Shown here: in pieces, positions 26,664 to 35,301 of the stretch | How the letters are laid out: each line of letters begins with the position of its first letter | Numbering within the stretch: position 1 is the stretch's first letter | From: Antarcticimicrobium sp040365005 | GTDB lineage: Bacteria > Pseudomonadota > Alphaproteobacteria > Rhodobacterales > Rhodobacteraceae | Assembly (NCBI RefSeq): GCF_040365005.1 | Contig: NZ_BAABWV010000001.1 | Span: 372,001 to 436,000 of the forward strand | Length of the DNA: 64,000 nucleotides | Reading direction: 5' to 3' | Notes under the pieces: model-generated | What the model saw: the letters and a program-made list of their open reading frames with translations, nothing else | What the model was told of the DNA's origin: nothing | Databases searched by the model: none | Program-made: the position numbers and the translations under genes

Positions 26664-27212
26664 ATGACGCGGAAAACACGGCCCGTGCTCTCGGTCATCG
26701 TTCGGCGGTTCCACCCGGACCACGCGGATGACATCGAAACCTCGATCCGCAGCATCCAGCAGGCCTCGGCCGATCAGCCGGGGTTCATCGGCCTGCAAAA
26801 CAGCATCACCCCCAAACGGGACGATTGCGAGTTGGTGACGGTCATTTCCTTTGACACCCAGGACAACCTTGACCGGTGGGAGACCTCTGCGCTGCGCAAG
26901 GCCTTTGTCACCGATCTGGACCGGCTTTCGATGGACGATGCCACCAACAGCCGGTTCCAGGACCTGCGGCTGCTGGCCCACCCCGCCGCGCACATCAGCA
27001 AGGCCGAGACCGTCGTCATCCTGATTGCATGGATCCTGCTTCTGGGCACGGCGCTGCGCTATCCGGTTGACCTCGTGCTGCCCGAGGGCACCGGCCCGTT
27101 CTGGCGCAGCGTCGTGATGACCACGCTGATCGTCCCGCTGATCAGTTACATGCTGCTGCCCTGGTCCAGCATCGTGCTGACGCGCCTCAAGGCCCGGCTG
27201 GACCGCAAATGA
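26664..27212 (+). CDS. ABM-domain (antibiotic biosynthesis monooxygenase-like) membrane protein
   Basis: 182 residues. Residues 6-100 form one ferredoxin-like ABM domain: VLSVIVRRFHPDHADDIETSI, then QPGFIGLQNSITPK, VTVISFDTQDNLDRWETS. Residues 113-133 and 147-170 are two hydrophobic helices, which anchor the domain in the membrane. ABM domains appear in small monooxygenases, haem-degrading enzymes and ligand-binding proteins, and no catalytic role can be assigned. The ATG is preceded by an AAGGA site. It is convergent with the amidase gene. Confidence 0.75.
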   Translation: MTRKTRPVLSVIVRRFHPDHADDIETSIRSIQQASADQPGFIGLQNSITPKRDDCELVTVISFDTQDNLDRWETSALRKAFVTDLDRLSMDDATNSRFQDLRLLAHPAAHISKAETVVILIAWILLLGTALRYPVDLVLPEGTGPFWRSVVMTTLIVPLISYMLLPWSSIVLTRLKARLDRK

Positions 27213-27235
27213 AAACGGCGGGCGCGGTCTGCGGC

Positions 27236-28528
27236 TCACGCCCCGCCAAACCGCTCCATCAGCCAATGCGCCACCGACAGGACCGCGCGATCGTCCCCGT
27301 GACGGCCGATCACTTGCACACCCATTGGCCGGTCTTGCGCGTCGCGCAGGATCGGCACGGTGCAGCAGGGAAACCCGAGCAGCGACCAGATCCGGTTGAA
27401 GATCGGATCGCCGGTACCGCTTTCGGACGGGGGGGCGACGCCGGTGGTGGCCGGAGTCAGCCAGACGTCCCCTGCCCGCGTCTCATCCATCGCGCGCAGG
27501 CGCAGATCGGTCATGTTCAGCCGGTCGGCAAGACGCAGTTCCGGCGGTTGCGCAGCACCGCTCTCGATCTGTTCGCGCAACCCCTGCGACAGCAACTCGG
27601 GCGCAATCGCCATCTCGTGGCTCAAGGCTTCGGAGGCTTCTACCGCCATCAGCCGCGCGTGAAGTTCCGGGATGCCCGCCATCGCCTCAACAAACCCCGG
27701 TGAGAACGGCGCGCGAGCGAGCGGTGCGGCCTTGCCAAGCTGGTCCTCGAACTCTGCCCAGGCCGCCTGCATCGCCGGCGTCGCGCTCTCCCAGACCGGG
27801 CTGCGAAAGATCGACAGCGCCGACAGCTCGGGGGACAGCGGTTGCAGGGCCAGCCCGGTCAGGGCCTCTGCCCCCAGCGCGGCATCGGGCACCGTGCGCG
27901 CAAAGACGCCAACGGTATCGAAGCTGCGGGCGAACACGCTGATGCCACCGGTTTCGATCAGGTCGAACGAGGGTTTGAAGCCCACCACGCCGCAAAAGGC
28001 GGCCGGACGGATCACCGAGCCCGAGGTCTGTGTTCCCAGCGCCAGCGGCACCATCCCGGCGGCCACCGCCGCCGCCGAGCCCGAGGAGGACCCCCCCGGC
28101 GTCGCCCCCGGCACCACCGGGTTGCGGGTGCGCGACGGTTTGTAGCCGGCGAACTCGGTCGTCTCGGTCTTGCCGAGGATCACCGCGCCGGCGCGACGTG
28201 CCAGCGCCACCGACCCGGCATCGAAGCCGGCCACGCGATCGCGCCAGATCGGCGAGCCGCTGCGCCACGGCAGATCGCGGACCGCGAAGATGTCCTTGAC
28301 CCCCATCGCCACGCCATGCAGCGGGCCACGCACCGGCCCGGCGTCGAGCGCCCGGGCGGTTGCCAGCGCGCCCTCGGCATCGAGCTGCACCCAGGCGCCG
28401 ATCTCATCCTCTCGTTCGGCGCAGCGTTCAAGGCGCGCGCGCGTGGCGGCCTCGGCGGTCATGCGCCCCTCGGCAATCGCCCGGGCGGTTTCAAGCGCGC
28501 CCGGCAGATCGTGGTCCTGGTCTTTCAT
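27236..28528 (-). CDS. Amidase (amidase-signature family)
   Basis: 430 residues. The Ser-cisSer-Lys triad is complete: Lys78 in GVKDIF, cis-Ser147 in the GGSSSGS loop and nucleophile Ser171 in GTQTSGSV, with the 24-residue spacing of the family. It hydrolyses a carboxamide to acid and ammonia. It is not GatA-like in context, since no gatB or gatC is near. The ATG at 28528 lies four bases after the M20 peptidase stop; an earlier in-frame start (28609) would overlap that gene deeply. It is the last gene of the ABC transporter operon, so its substrate is probably what the transporter brings in, or a product of it. Confidence 0.9.
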   Translation of the reverse strand: MKDQDHDLPGALETARAIAEGRMTAEAATRARLERCAEREDEIGAWVQLDAEGALATARALDAGPVRGPLHGVAMGVKDIFAVRDLPWRSGSPIWRDRVAGFDAGSVALARRAGAVILGKTETTEFAGYKPSRTRNPVVPGATPGGSSSGSAAAVAAGMVPLALGTQTSGSVIRPAAFCGVVGFKPSFDLIETGGISVFARSFDTVGVFARTVPDAALGAEALTGLALQPLSPELSALSIFRSPVWESATPAMQAAWAEFEDQLGKAAPLARAPFSPGFVEAMAGIPELHARLMAVEASEALSHEMAIAPELLSQGLREQIESGAAQPPELRLADRLNMTDLRLRAMDETRAGDVWLTPATTGVAPPSESGTGDPIFNRIWSLLGFPCCTVPILRDAQDRPMGVQVIGRHGDDRAVLSVAHWLMERFGGA

Positions 28529-28532
28529 CCTG

Positions 28533-29669
28533 TCAGCCTTTCCACCGCTCCAACGCCCCACGATAGATCGCCACCGCTTCTTCGAGACGGGCGACCCGGA
28601 CGTATTCATCCGTCTTGTGCGCCATCTCGGGTTGTCCCGGCCCGAGAACGACCGTCGGCACCCCGTCCAGCGCCGGCGTGAAAATCGAGGCGTCGGTGAA
28701 ATAGCTCATCGCCATCGGCTCCGTCTCGGCCTGAGAGATCACGGCGCTTTCGCGGGTGATCTCCGCCAGCCAAGGGGTCTCGGGGTCAGTCCAGACCGCG
28801 GGCAGGTCGATCAGCGGCTCGACCCCTGCATCCTGCGGCAGGCAGGACCGGATCGCGGCGATCAGCCCGGCATGATCCACCCCGGGAACCGAGCGCAGGT
28901 CGAGCGTCACCTCGCAAAGGTCGGGCACCGAGTTGGTGTTCAGCCCGCCCCGGATCGTGCCGATGTTCAGCGTCGGCGCGCCCATCACCGGATGCGCCGC
29001 GCCAAGGTCCAGCGCCTCGATCTGCGGCAGCGCCCGTGCCGCCAAGCTTACCGCGTTCACCCCACGCTCCGGCATCGACCCATGCGCCGTCACGCCGTGG
29101 AACCGCAGCCGCAGCCACAAGGCGCCCTTGTGCCCGGGCACGGCCCGGTTCGCGGTGGGTTCGGCCACGACCAGCGCACCGACCGGCGGCAGGCCCCCGA
29201 GCCCGGCCAAATGCCGCGCCCCGTCGCTGCCGGACTCTTCGCCCGCCGTGATCAACAGCGCGACACCGCCCGGCGGCGGGTCCGCCTGGTCCAGCGCGGC
29301 GATCATGAAGGCGGCGACACCCCCCTTCATGTCGGTGCTGCCCCGGCCATACAGCCGCCCGTCCTCGATGACGCCCGCATGGGCCGGATGGCGCCACGCG
29401 GCGCCCCCAAGCGGAACCGTGTCGAGATGCCCGGTGAACCCCAACGCCCGCCCGGTGCCGATGCCGCGCGTGGCGACGAGGTTGCAGCGCCCCTCCCCCT
29501 GCGGCACCAGCCGGCAGTCGAACCCGCCCGCCGTCAGCAACTCGGCGCAGTATTCCATCGCCGGCTGTTCGTTCCCCGGCGGATTGACCGTGTCGAAGGC
29601 GATCAAACGCCGGGTCAGGTCGGTGACGGTCATGTTACCGGGCATCTTGTCGGACCTCATATCAGTCAT
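28533..29669 (-). CDS. M20-family metallopeptidase (ArgE/DapE/CPG2-like deacylase)
   Basis: 378 residues. The two-metal site is readable: His81 (GHLDTVP), Asp113 (RGSTDMKGG), the Glu144-Glu145 pair (TAGEESGSDG) and a C-terminal HKTDEY histidine. Such enzymes cleave N-acyl or N-carbamoyl amino acids or small peptides. The start at 29669 is chosen because the stop/TGCA/ATG-ACT-GAT junction is identical to the livH/livM junction. ATG codons at 29645, with a GAGG site, and 29633 are alternatives. It lies between livF and the amidase in one transcript. Confidence 0.88.
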   Translation of the reverse strand: MTDMRSDKMPGNMTVTDLTRRLIAFDTVNPPGNEQPAMEYCAELLTAGGFDCRLVPQGEGRCNLVATRGIGTGRALGFTGHLDTVPLGGAAWRHPAHAGVIEDGRLYGRGSTDMKGGVAAFMIAALDQADPPPGGVALLITAGEESGSDGARHLAGLGGLPPVGALVVAEPTANRAVPGHKGALWLRLRFHGVTAHGSMPERGVNAVSLAARALPQIEALDLGAAHPVMGAPTLNIGTIRGGLNTNSVPDLCEVTLDLRSVPGVDHAGLIAAIRSCLPQDAGVEPLIDLPAVWTDPETPWLAEITRESAVISQAETEPMAMSYFTDASIFTPALDGVPTVVLGPGQPEMAHKTDEYVRVARLEEAVAIYRGALERWKG

Positions 29670-29676
29670 TGCATCA
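29661..29676 (-). repeat. Repeated 16-base stop/start junction, copy 1
   Basis: TGATGCAATGACTGAT holds the livF stop (TGA) and, four bases later, the ATG of the M20 peptidase. It is identical to 32324-32339 in the same operon. Confidence 0.7.
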
Positions 29677-30381
29677 TCCAAAGTAGGCTTCATGCACGGC
29701 GGTATCCTGCGACAGCTCTGCCGCCGCGCCCTGCGCCACCAGTTTTCCCCCGGACAGGACATAGCCGTAATCCGAGATCGCCAGCGTCTGCCGCACGTTC
29801 TGTTCGACCAGGAACACGGTGATGCCCTGTTCACGGATGTCCTTGATGATGCGGAAGTTCTCCTTGACGTAGAGCGGCGACAGGCCAAGCGAAGGTTCGT
29901 CGATCAGCAGGATCTTCGGCCCGCCCATCAAACCGCGTCCGATCGACACCATCGCCTGTTCGCCCCCCGACATCGTCCCGGCCAGTTGGTCGCGCCGTTC
30001 GGCCAGGCGGGGAAAGGTGTCAAACACCCGCGCCAGCCGTTGCCGGATCAACGCCTCGTCGGTGACCTGAAAGGCACCGAGACGCAGGTTCTCGGTGACC
30101 GTCATCTTGGGGAACATGCGCCGTCCCTCGGGGATCGCCGCGATGCCGCGGGCGACGACCTTGTGCGGCGCGAGGCCGGTGATCTCTTCGCCGTCGAGCA
30201 GGATCTGCCCGGTATGCGGCGGGGTCAGCCCGAGGATGGCCCGGATCAGCGTCGATTTCCCGGCGCCGTTCGAACCGAGCAGGCAGGTGATCCTGCCCGG
30301 CTCCACCGTGAGCGAGACATCATGCAGCACGTCGGCCTTGTCATAGGCCACGCGCAGCCCGCGAATTTCGATTCCAGCCAT
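29674..30381 (-). CDS. livF: Branched-chain-amino-acid-type ABC transporter ATPase
   Basis: 235 residues. Walker A is GSNGAGKST at 36-44, the signature is TMSGGEQAMVSIGRGL, and Walker B is ILLIDEPSLGLSP. It is the LivF-type ATPase of a HAAT importer. The ATG is at 30381, sharing one base with the livG stop (TGATG); an earlier in-frame start (30477) lies within livG. The LivF length and the missing LivG-type insert separate it from the neighbouring ATPase. Confidence 0.93.
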   Translation of the reverse strand: MAGIEIRGLRVAYDKADVLHDVSLTVEPGRITCLLGSNGAGKSTLIRAILGLTPPHTGQILLDGEEITGLAPHKVVARGIAAIPEGRRMFPKMTVTENLRLGAFQVTDEALIRQRLARVFDTFPRLAERRDQLAGTMSGGEQAMVSIGRGLMGGPKILLIDEPSLGLSPLYVKENFRIIKDIREQGITVFLVEQNVRQTLAISDYGYVLSGGKLVAQGAAAELSQDTAVHEAYFG

Positions 30382-31157
30382 CAATCCGCTCCCAGATAGG
30401 CGTTCTGCACTTCGGGGTCCGCCGCCACCTCGGCATAGGTTCCCTCGGCGATCTTGCGCCCGTAGCTCAGCACGCAACAGCGATCGGTGATCCGTTCGAT
30501 CACCCCCATCTCGTGTTCCACGATGATGATCGACAGCCCCTCGCCCCGGGCGCGCACGGCAAGGATGTCGTCCATCAACTGATGCGTCTCGTCATGGGTC
30601 ATCCCGGCCGAGGGCTCGTCGAGCAACAACAGCCGCGGCCCCGAGATCAGCGCCCGGCAGATCTCGATCCGGCGCCGTTCGATCATCGGCAGGGCGCCCA
30701 CCGGCTGGTCCATCCGGTCGGCCAGATGGCCCGAGAAGGTGCCCACCAGCTCGCGCGCCAGCCGATAGGAGGTGTCGAGTTGCTTGTTCAACCCGCCGCG
30801 CGCGATCAGGTTCGACCACAGCCCCTGGTCCAGCCGCGACGTGTCGCCGATCATGATGTTGTCGTAGATCGACAGAGGCAGGCAGAGCCGCGACCGCTGG
30901 AACGTGCGCACGATCCCGGCCTCGTAGACGGTGCGCGCCGGGGCGTTGGTGATCTCCCGCCCCTCGAAGAACACCTGCCCCGAGGTCGCCTTGTAGATCC
31001 CGGTCAGCACGTTGAAGCTGGTGGTCTTGCCCGATCCGTTCGGACCAATCAGCCCGAGGATCTCTCCCGACGACAGGGTCATCGAGAAATCGTCAAGCGC
31101 CGTCACTCCGCCGAAGCGTTTCACCAGGCTGCGGAATTCCAGAAGAGGTTGGCTCAT
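30381..31157 (-). CDS. livG: Branched-chain-amino-acid-type ABC transporter ATPase
   Basis: 258 residues. Walker A is GPNGSGKT at 38-45, Walker B is LLLLDEPSAGM, and the C-terminal block ISIIIVEHEMGVIERITDR is the LivG H-loop region. It pairs with LivF to power import. It overlaps the end of livM by four bases. In place of the usual LSYG signature, the region reads VGALPMIERRRIEICRAL, still within LivG variation. Confidence 0.92.
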   Translation of the reverse strand: MSQPLLEFRSLVKRFGGVTALDDFSMTLSSGEILGLIGPNGSGKTTSFNVLTGIYKATSGQVFFEGREITNAPARTVYEAGIVRTFQRSRLCLPLSIYDNIMIGDTSRLDQGLWSNLIARGGLNKQLDTSYRLARELVGTFSGHLADRMDQPVGALPMIERRRIEICRALISGPRLLLLDEPSAGMTHDETHQLMDDILAVRARGEGLSIIIVEHEMGVIERITDRCCVLSYGRKIAEGTYAEVAADPEVQNAYLGAD

Positions 31158-32332
31158 TTCCCGGCCCTCCGGCTTGCAAAGAAGTTCCGCAACTGTCGCG
31201 GCAACAGCCCGTCGGGCCGGAACAGCAGCACCAGGATCACGAGGACCGAGAACAGCAGGAACCGATATTCCTGCAGCAGTTGCAGCTTTTCGGGCAGCAG
31301 GATCACGATCGTCGCCGCCACCGCCGCGCCCCAGGGGCTGCCGAGCCCGCCCAGCAGGACGATCGACACCATCAGCAGGCTGTCCGAAAAGGCGAAGGAG
31401 GCCGGTGCGATGAACGAGATCATCATGCCGTAAAGCGCGCCGCTCACCCCGAGGATCAGGTTGCCCATCAGAAAGGCGGTGATCTTGGTGCGCTTGATCG
31501 AGATGCCGAAACAGGCGGCCGCCGTCTCGTCAAGGCGCACCGCGTCCATGTGCAACCCGATCCAGCTCCGCTCCAACCGGCGCAGCAGGGTAAAGACCAG
31601 CGCCGCCAGCACCGCCGCCAGCAGCGCGTAATTGGCATAGAACGACATCTCGAAACCCGCGATGACGGGCGAATTGTTGAAATCCCAGCCGAACAGCCGC
31701 ATCGGCGCCACCATCAGCCCTTGCGGACCGCCCAAGATCTCGTTCACCTCGAGGAAGGTGCGGAACAACACGCCGAAGGCGATGGTCACAACGGCGGCAT
31801 AATGCCCCGTCGTGCGCACGATCGGCACCAGCAGCGGGATGCTGAGCACCAGCGCGACAAGTCCGCCCGCGACCAGCGTGAGCAGCGGCGGAAAGGCGGT
31901 GACATTGCCCAGAACCGCCGCCGTGTAGGCGCCCGCACCGAAAAAAGCCGCGCCGGCAAAGTTCACCATCCCGGCAAAGCCGAACTGGATGTTCAGCCCC
32001 ATCGCCGCGACGAAGTAGAGCAGCACCGTCGTCACCATGAGCAGCGCGAAATGCTCCTGCGAGAGCGCCAGGATCAACGCGATCAGCGTCGCAAAGGCCA
32101 GCCGGTTCAGCCGGGGTTCGGACCCCGCCCAAGCCTGGTGCACCTGTTTGACCTGGCCGGTCTTGAAACCGATGAGCACCGCCACGAGGGCCAGCACCAG
32201 AAGCCCCAGCACCTGCCAAGTCTCCTCGGCCATGATCAGCGCCCAGCCGTAAACGCCGGCGGCCAGGATCACGATCGCACCGGTCCGCCAGGGGCGCGGT
32301 CGATCAGTTGAATTGAGGGAAAGATCAGTCAT
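31154..32332 (-). CDS. livM: Branched-chain-amino-acid-type ABC transporter permease
   Basis: 392 residues with about ten hydrophobic helices. The central MGLNIQFGFAGMVNFAGAAFFGAGAY block is the LivM signature. The start is the ATG at 32332, four bases after the livH stop, in the 16-base junction shared with the M20 peptidase; a GTG at 32350 is an in-frame alternative. The LivM C-terminal RPDGLLPR tail is present. Confidence 0.92.
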   Translation of the reverse strand: MTDLSLNSTDRPRPWRTGAIVILAAGVYGWALIMAEETWQVLGLLVLALVAVLIGFKTGQVKQVHQAWAGSEPRLNRLAFATLIALILALSQEHFALLMVTTVLLYFVAAMGLNIQFGFAGMVNFAGAAFFGAGAYTAAVLGNVTAFPPLLTLVAGGLVALVLSIPLLVPIVRTTGHYAAVVTIAFGVLFRTFLEVNEILGGPQGLMVAPMRLFGWDFNNSPVIAGFEMSFYANYALLAAVLAALVFTLLRRLERSWIGLHMDAVRLDETAAACFGISIKRTKITAFLMGNLILGVSGALYGMMISFIAPASFAFSDSLLMVSIVLLGGLGSPWGAAVAATIVILLPEKLQLLQEYRFLLFSVLVILVLLFRPDGLLPRQLRNFFASRRAGK

Positions 32333-32339
32333 TGCATCA
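32324..32339 (-). repeat. Repeated 16-base stop/start junction, copy 2
   Basis: TGATGCAATGACTGAT holds the livH stop and the livM ATG. It is identical to 29661-29676. Confidence 0.7.
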
Positions 32340-33260
32340 CACCCGGTCACTGGAGCGTTCGGGGATCAACCCGGTCGGTTTCCACGCCATCAATGCGATG
32401 ACGACGGCAAAGGCGAAAACGTCCTTGTAGGCGGACGCAAAGGGCAAGAGGGCAGCCCCGACCGTCTGCAGCCCGGCGAACAGGAAGCCACCGAGGATCG
32501 CGCCGTAAAGGTTGCCCAACCCGCCGACGATGGCCGCCGAGAACCCGATCAGCCCCAGGATCAGCCCCATGCCGAAATTGATTTCATTGTAGTAAAGCCC
32601 GTTCATGACGCCGGCAAAGGCGGCCACGCCGGAGCCCAGCGCAAAGGTGGCCAGCACCACCAGCGTATAGTTGATGCCCATGATCCGCGCGGTCTCCTCG
32701 TCCTGCGCGACGGCCCGGATCGCCAGCCCGAGGCGGGTCCGGTTGATCACCAAGTTCAAGAGCCCGATCAGCCCCAGCCCGGCCAGCACAAGGATCACGC
32801 TGTCGGCGCGCAGGGAAAAGTTGCCGATCTCGATCGCGGCATCCGGCAGCAGCGCCGGAAACGCCTTGGGGTTCGAGCCGTTGGGATAGAACAGCCGGAC
32901 CGCCTCGCGGATCGCGGTGCCCAGCGTGAGGGTGATCAGCAGCGTGTTGAGCTGCGGCGCATTCTTGAGCGGCAGCACCAGCCACTTGGCAATCGCCGCG
33001 CCGATCAGCGCGGTGGCGCCAAGGCTGCACAGCAGGATGCCGAGCAGTTGCAGCCACGGATTGCTGACTCCGATGGCCTCGAGCCCCAGCCAGGCGGTGA
33101 AACCGATGAAGGTCCCCAACATCAGCACGTCGCCGTGACTGAACTTGATGACGTCGAGCACACCGAAGAACAGCGTGAACCCGACCGCGACCAGCGCGTA
33201 CATCGTGCCCAGCAAAATGCCGTTCGCCACGTATTGGGCGATCAATCCGAAATCCATCAT
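32337..33260 (-). CDS. livH: Branched-chain-amino-acid-type ABC transporter permease
   Basis: 307 residues, eight or so hydrophobic helices. The YALVAVGFTLFFGVLDVIKFSHGDVLMLGTF block is the LivH signature, and the C-terminal GGLGNLYGAILGGFL block is the permease-ATPase coupling segment. It follows the binding-protein gene by 63 bases and is coupled to livM through the repeated junction. Confidence 0.93.
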   Translation of the reverse strand: MMDFGLIAQYVANGILLGTMYALVAVGFTLFFGVLDVIKFSHGDVLMLGTFIGFTAWLGLEAIGVSNPWLQLLGILLCSLGATALIGAAIAKWLVLPLKNAPQLNTLLITLTLGTAIREAVRLFYPNGSNPKAFPALLPDAAIEIGNFSLRADSVILVLAGLGLIGLLNLVINRTRLGLAIRAVAQDEETARIMGINYTLVVLATFALGSGVAAFAGVMNGLYYNEINFGMGLILGLIGFSAAIVGGLGNLYGAILGGFLFAGLQTVGAALLPFASAYKDVFAFAVVIALMAWKPTGLIPERSSDRV

Positions 33261-33323
33261 TCCCTCTTTTCTCGGAAGGCAGGCGCGGCAGGACAGGCCC
33301 GCCGCGCCGCAGGTCCAGTGGTG

Positions 33324-34496
33324 TTACTTGGCCGCCGGCAGCTTGCGCGTGCCCTTGGCATAGTCGCTGTCATCCCAGACGACCCACTTGCCATCCTGAG
33401 CGACATAGCCGGTGATCAGCGCCACGGTGTTCTGACCATGATCGTCGAAGGAGATCGGCCCGGTGATCGAGTCATGCCCTTCGACCTTGCCCATGTACTC
33501 GACAATCGCCTTGCGGTCGGGGCCGACGGCCTCGACGGCGTCGATCAGCAGGTCCATCGCGGCAAAGGCAAAGGGACCGTAAGCCTCGGGCGGGGTCGAG
33601 AACCCGGCCTTTTCGTATTCGCTCAGGAAATACGCGCCACCGGGCAGTTTCTCGGCCGGGGCCCCTTCGAGGAAGGTCAGCGTTCCTTCGGCCAGCTCGG
33701 CGCCGAGCCCTTCAAAAAAGGCGTCCGACTTGATCCCCGAAACCCCTTCGAAGACGGCTTGGATGCCCAGCTTGTCCATCTGCTGGCGCACCCGCACGCC
33801 GCCGGGGGTCAGGCCGGCATAGACCACGACCTCGGGGGCGAGCGCCTTGATCTGGGTAAGTTCAGCGGTGAAATCCTGTTGGTCCGAGGTGACACCAAAG
33901 GCGCCGACAACCTCGGCCCCGTTCTCGGCAAGGTATTTCGACAGGTAGTTGAAGTGCCCCTTGCCGTAATCGGTGGTGTCATGGACGATCGCGAAGCTCT
34001 TGTAGCCGAGACCGGTCATCACCTTGGCGGCGGTCTCATTCTGGTTGATCATCGTGCCGTTCACCCGGGTGATCTCGGGGTAATCGTTGCCATAGGTAAT
34101 GTCCGGCAGCACCGCGCCCCAGATCGTCGCCGGCATGCCAAAGCGGTGATAGACGTCGACCGTCCCCATCGCCACGGCCGAGCAGTAATGCGTCACCGCA
34201 CCGGCAATCTTGCGGTTGGTCGCCAGCTTGGTCGCGACCTGCACGCCAACATTCGGCTTGCACTCGTCATCCAGCGCGTCGAGTTCGTAGGTATACTTGG
34301 TGTCGGGATCGGCGTTGCGCAGCTTGATCGCCAGCTCGGCCGAGTTCCGTCCGCCCAGGCCGACCGAGGAGTTGCCGCCGGTCAGCGGCCCGAGAAAGCC
34401 CAGATGGACCGTGGTTTCCGCCTGGGCACCGCTGGCAAGCGCAAGGCCCGCGCAGGCGCTGGCCGCCAGCACGATCCCATGAAATTTGTTTCTCAT
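33324..34496 (-). CDS. ABC transporter substrate-binding protein, LivK/amide-urea type
   Basis: 390 residues with a signal peptide (cleavage after GAQA near 26). The mature start TTVHLGFLGPLTGGNSSVG is the periplasmic-binding type 1 fold of HAAT importers. The start is the ATG at 34496; a GTG four codons earlier is possible. With an M20 peptidase and an amidase in the same operon, the ligand may be an amide or acylated amino acid rather than leucine; this is inference. First gene of the operon, divergent from the XRE-cupin regulator. Confidence 0.9.
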   Translation of the reverse strand: MRNKFHGIVLAASACAGLALASGAQAETTVHLGFLGPLTGGNSSVGLGGRNSAELAIKLRNADPDTKYTYELDALDDECKPNVGVQVATKLATNRKIAGAVTHYCSAVAMGTVDVYHRFGMPATIWGAVLPDITYGNDYPEITRVNGTMINQNETAAKVMTGLGYKSFAIVHDTTDYGKGHFNYLSKYLAENGAEVVGAFGVTSDQQDFTAELTQIKALAPEVVVYAGLTPGGVRVRQQMDKLGIQAVFEGVSGIKSDAFFEGLGAELAEGTLTFLEGAPAEKLPGGAYFLSEYEKAGFSTPPEAYGPFAFAAMDLLIDAVEAVGPDRKAIVEYMGKVEGHDSITGPISFDDHGQNTVALITGYVAQDGKWVVWDDSDYAKGTRKLPAAK

Positions 34497-34568
34497 ATTG
34501 AATTCCACTCCACTTTCCCTGAGATTGCTTGGGCGACTTGACCCACAATCGTGTCTGTCCCAGAAAGA

Positions 34569-34581
34569 TGAATTTCATTCA
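34569..34581. promoter_or_regulatory. Candidate operator between livK-type gene and XRE-cupin regulator
   Basis: TGAAT-TTC-ATTCA is a small perfect dyad in the 166-base AT-richer divergent region. It lies about 70 bases from the binding-protein start and 80 from the regulator start, a plausible site for the XRE-cupin protein. Short dyads can arise by chance. Confidence 0.35.
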
Positions 34582-34662
34582 ATTTTTTCGACAAGTCACA
34601 GCGGGAATTTGAATCCAGGTCACGTTTTGGTCAAAAATAAGGCAGAGTCCGGGGGTGTGAGC

Positions 34663-35286
34663 ATGGAAACTGAGCAGGTTGAAGACGTCGAGGCTCTTGC
34701 GGCGGACGACTCGCCCCCGCGCACGATGTCGGATCTTGGCCCCCGGCTGCGCCAGGCCCGCAAGGCCCACAAGAAAACGCTGCGTGTTCTTGCCGAGGAA
34801 GTGGGCTGCTCGCCGTCGTTGCTGTCGAAGATCGAGAACGAACAGGCCACCCCTTCGCTGCGCACGTTGCACCGGATCCTGGCCGCGCTCGACACCTCGA
34901 TCGTGCATCTCTTTACCGGGGACACCGCGCATGACGAGATCAGCCTGATGCGCGCCGAGTCCCGCCCCGCGGTCAAGGTCAGCCATACCGGGAACGGCGC
35001 GGGGATCCTGCTGGAACGGTTGACCCCGACCTTTCCGGACCTGCTGCTCGACGCAAATATCCACACGCTCGAACCCGGCGCCGAGAGCGGCGGCGACATC
35101 CAGCACGCGGGCCAGGAGGTCGGCTATGTGCTGCAAGGACGGGTCGAATTGATCGTCGACGGGAAAAGCCATTTCCTCGGTCAGGGTGACAGCTTTTTTT
35201 TCGCCTCCAGCCTGCCGCACCGGTACCGCAATATCGACCCGGACGTCAGCCGGATCCTCTGGGTGGCAACGCCGGCAACCTTCTGA
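34663..35286 (+). CDS. XRE-cupin transcriptional regulator
   Basis: 207 residues. A helix-turn-helix of the XRE type spans about residues 26-80 (LRQARKAHKKTLRVLAEEVGCSPSLLSKIENEQATPS). A small cupin domain follows at about 125-203 (EVGYVLQGRVELIVDGKSHFLGQGDSFFF). Such proteins control catabolic or polyamine/amino-acid operons, sensing a ligand through the cupin. The ATG at 34663 follows a GGGGGTG site. Divergent from the ABC operon, which it probably regulates. Confidence 0.92.
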   Translation: METEQVEDVEALAADDSPPRTMSDLGPRLRQARKAHKKTLRVLAEEVGCSPSLLSKIENEQATPSLRTLHRILAALDTSIVHLFTGDTAHDEISLMRAESRPAVKVSHTGNGAGILLERLTPTFPDLLLDANIHTLEPGAESGGDIQHAGQEVGYVLQGRVELIVDGKSHFLGQGDSFFFASSLPHRYRNIDPDVSRILWVATPATF

Positions 35287-35301
35287 GGCGACGGACCTGC
35301 C

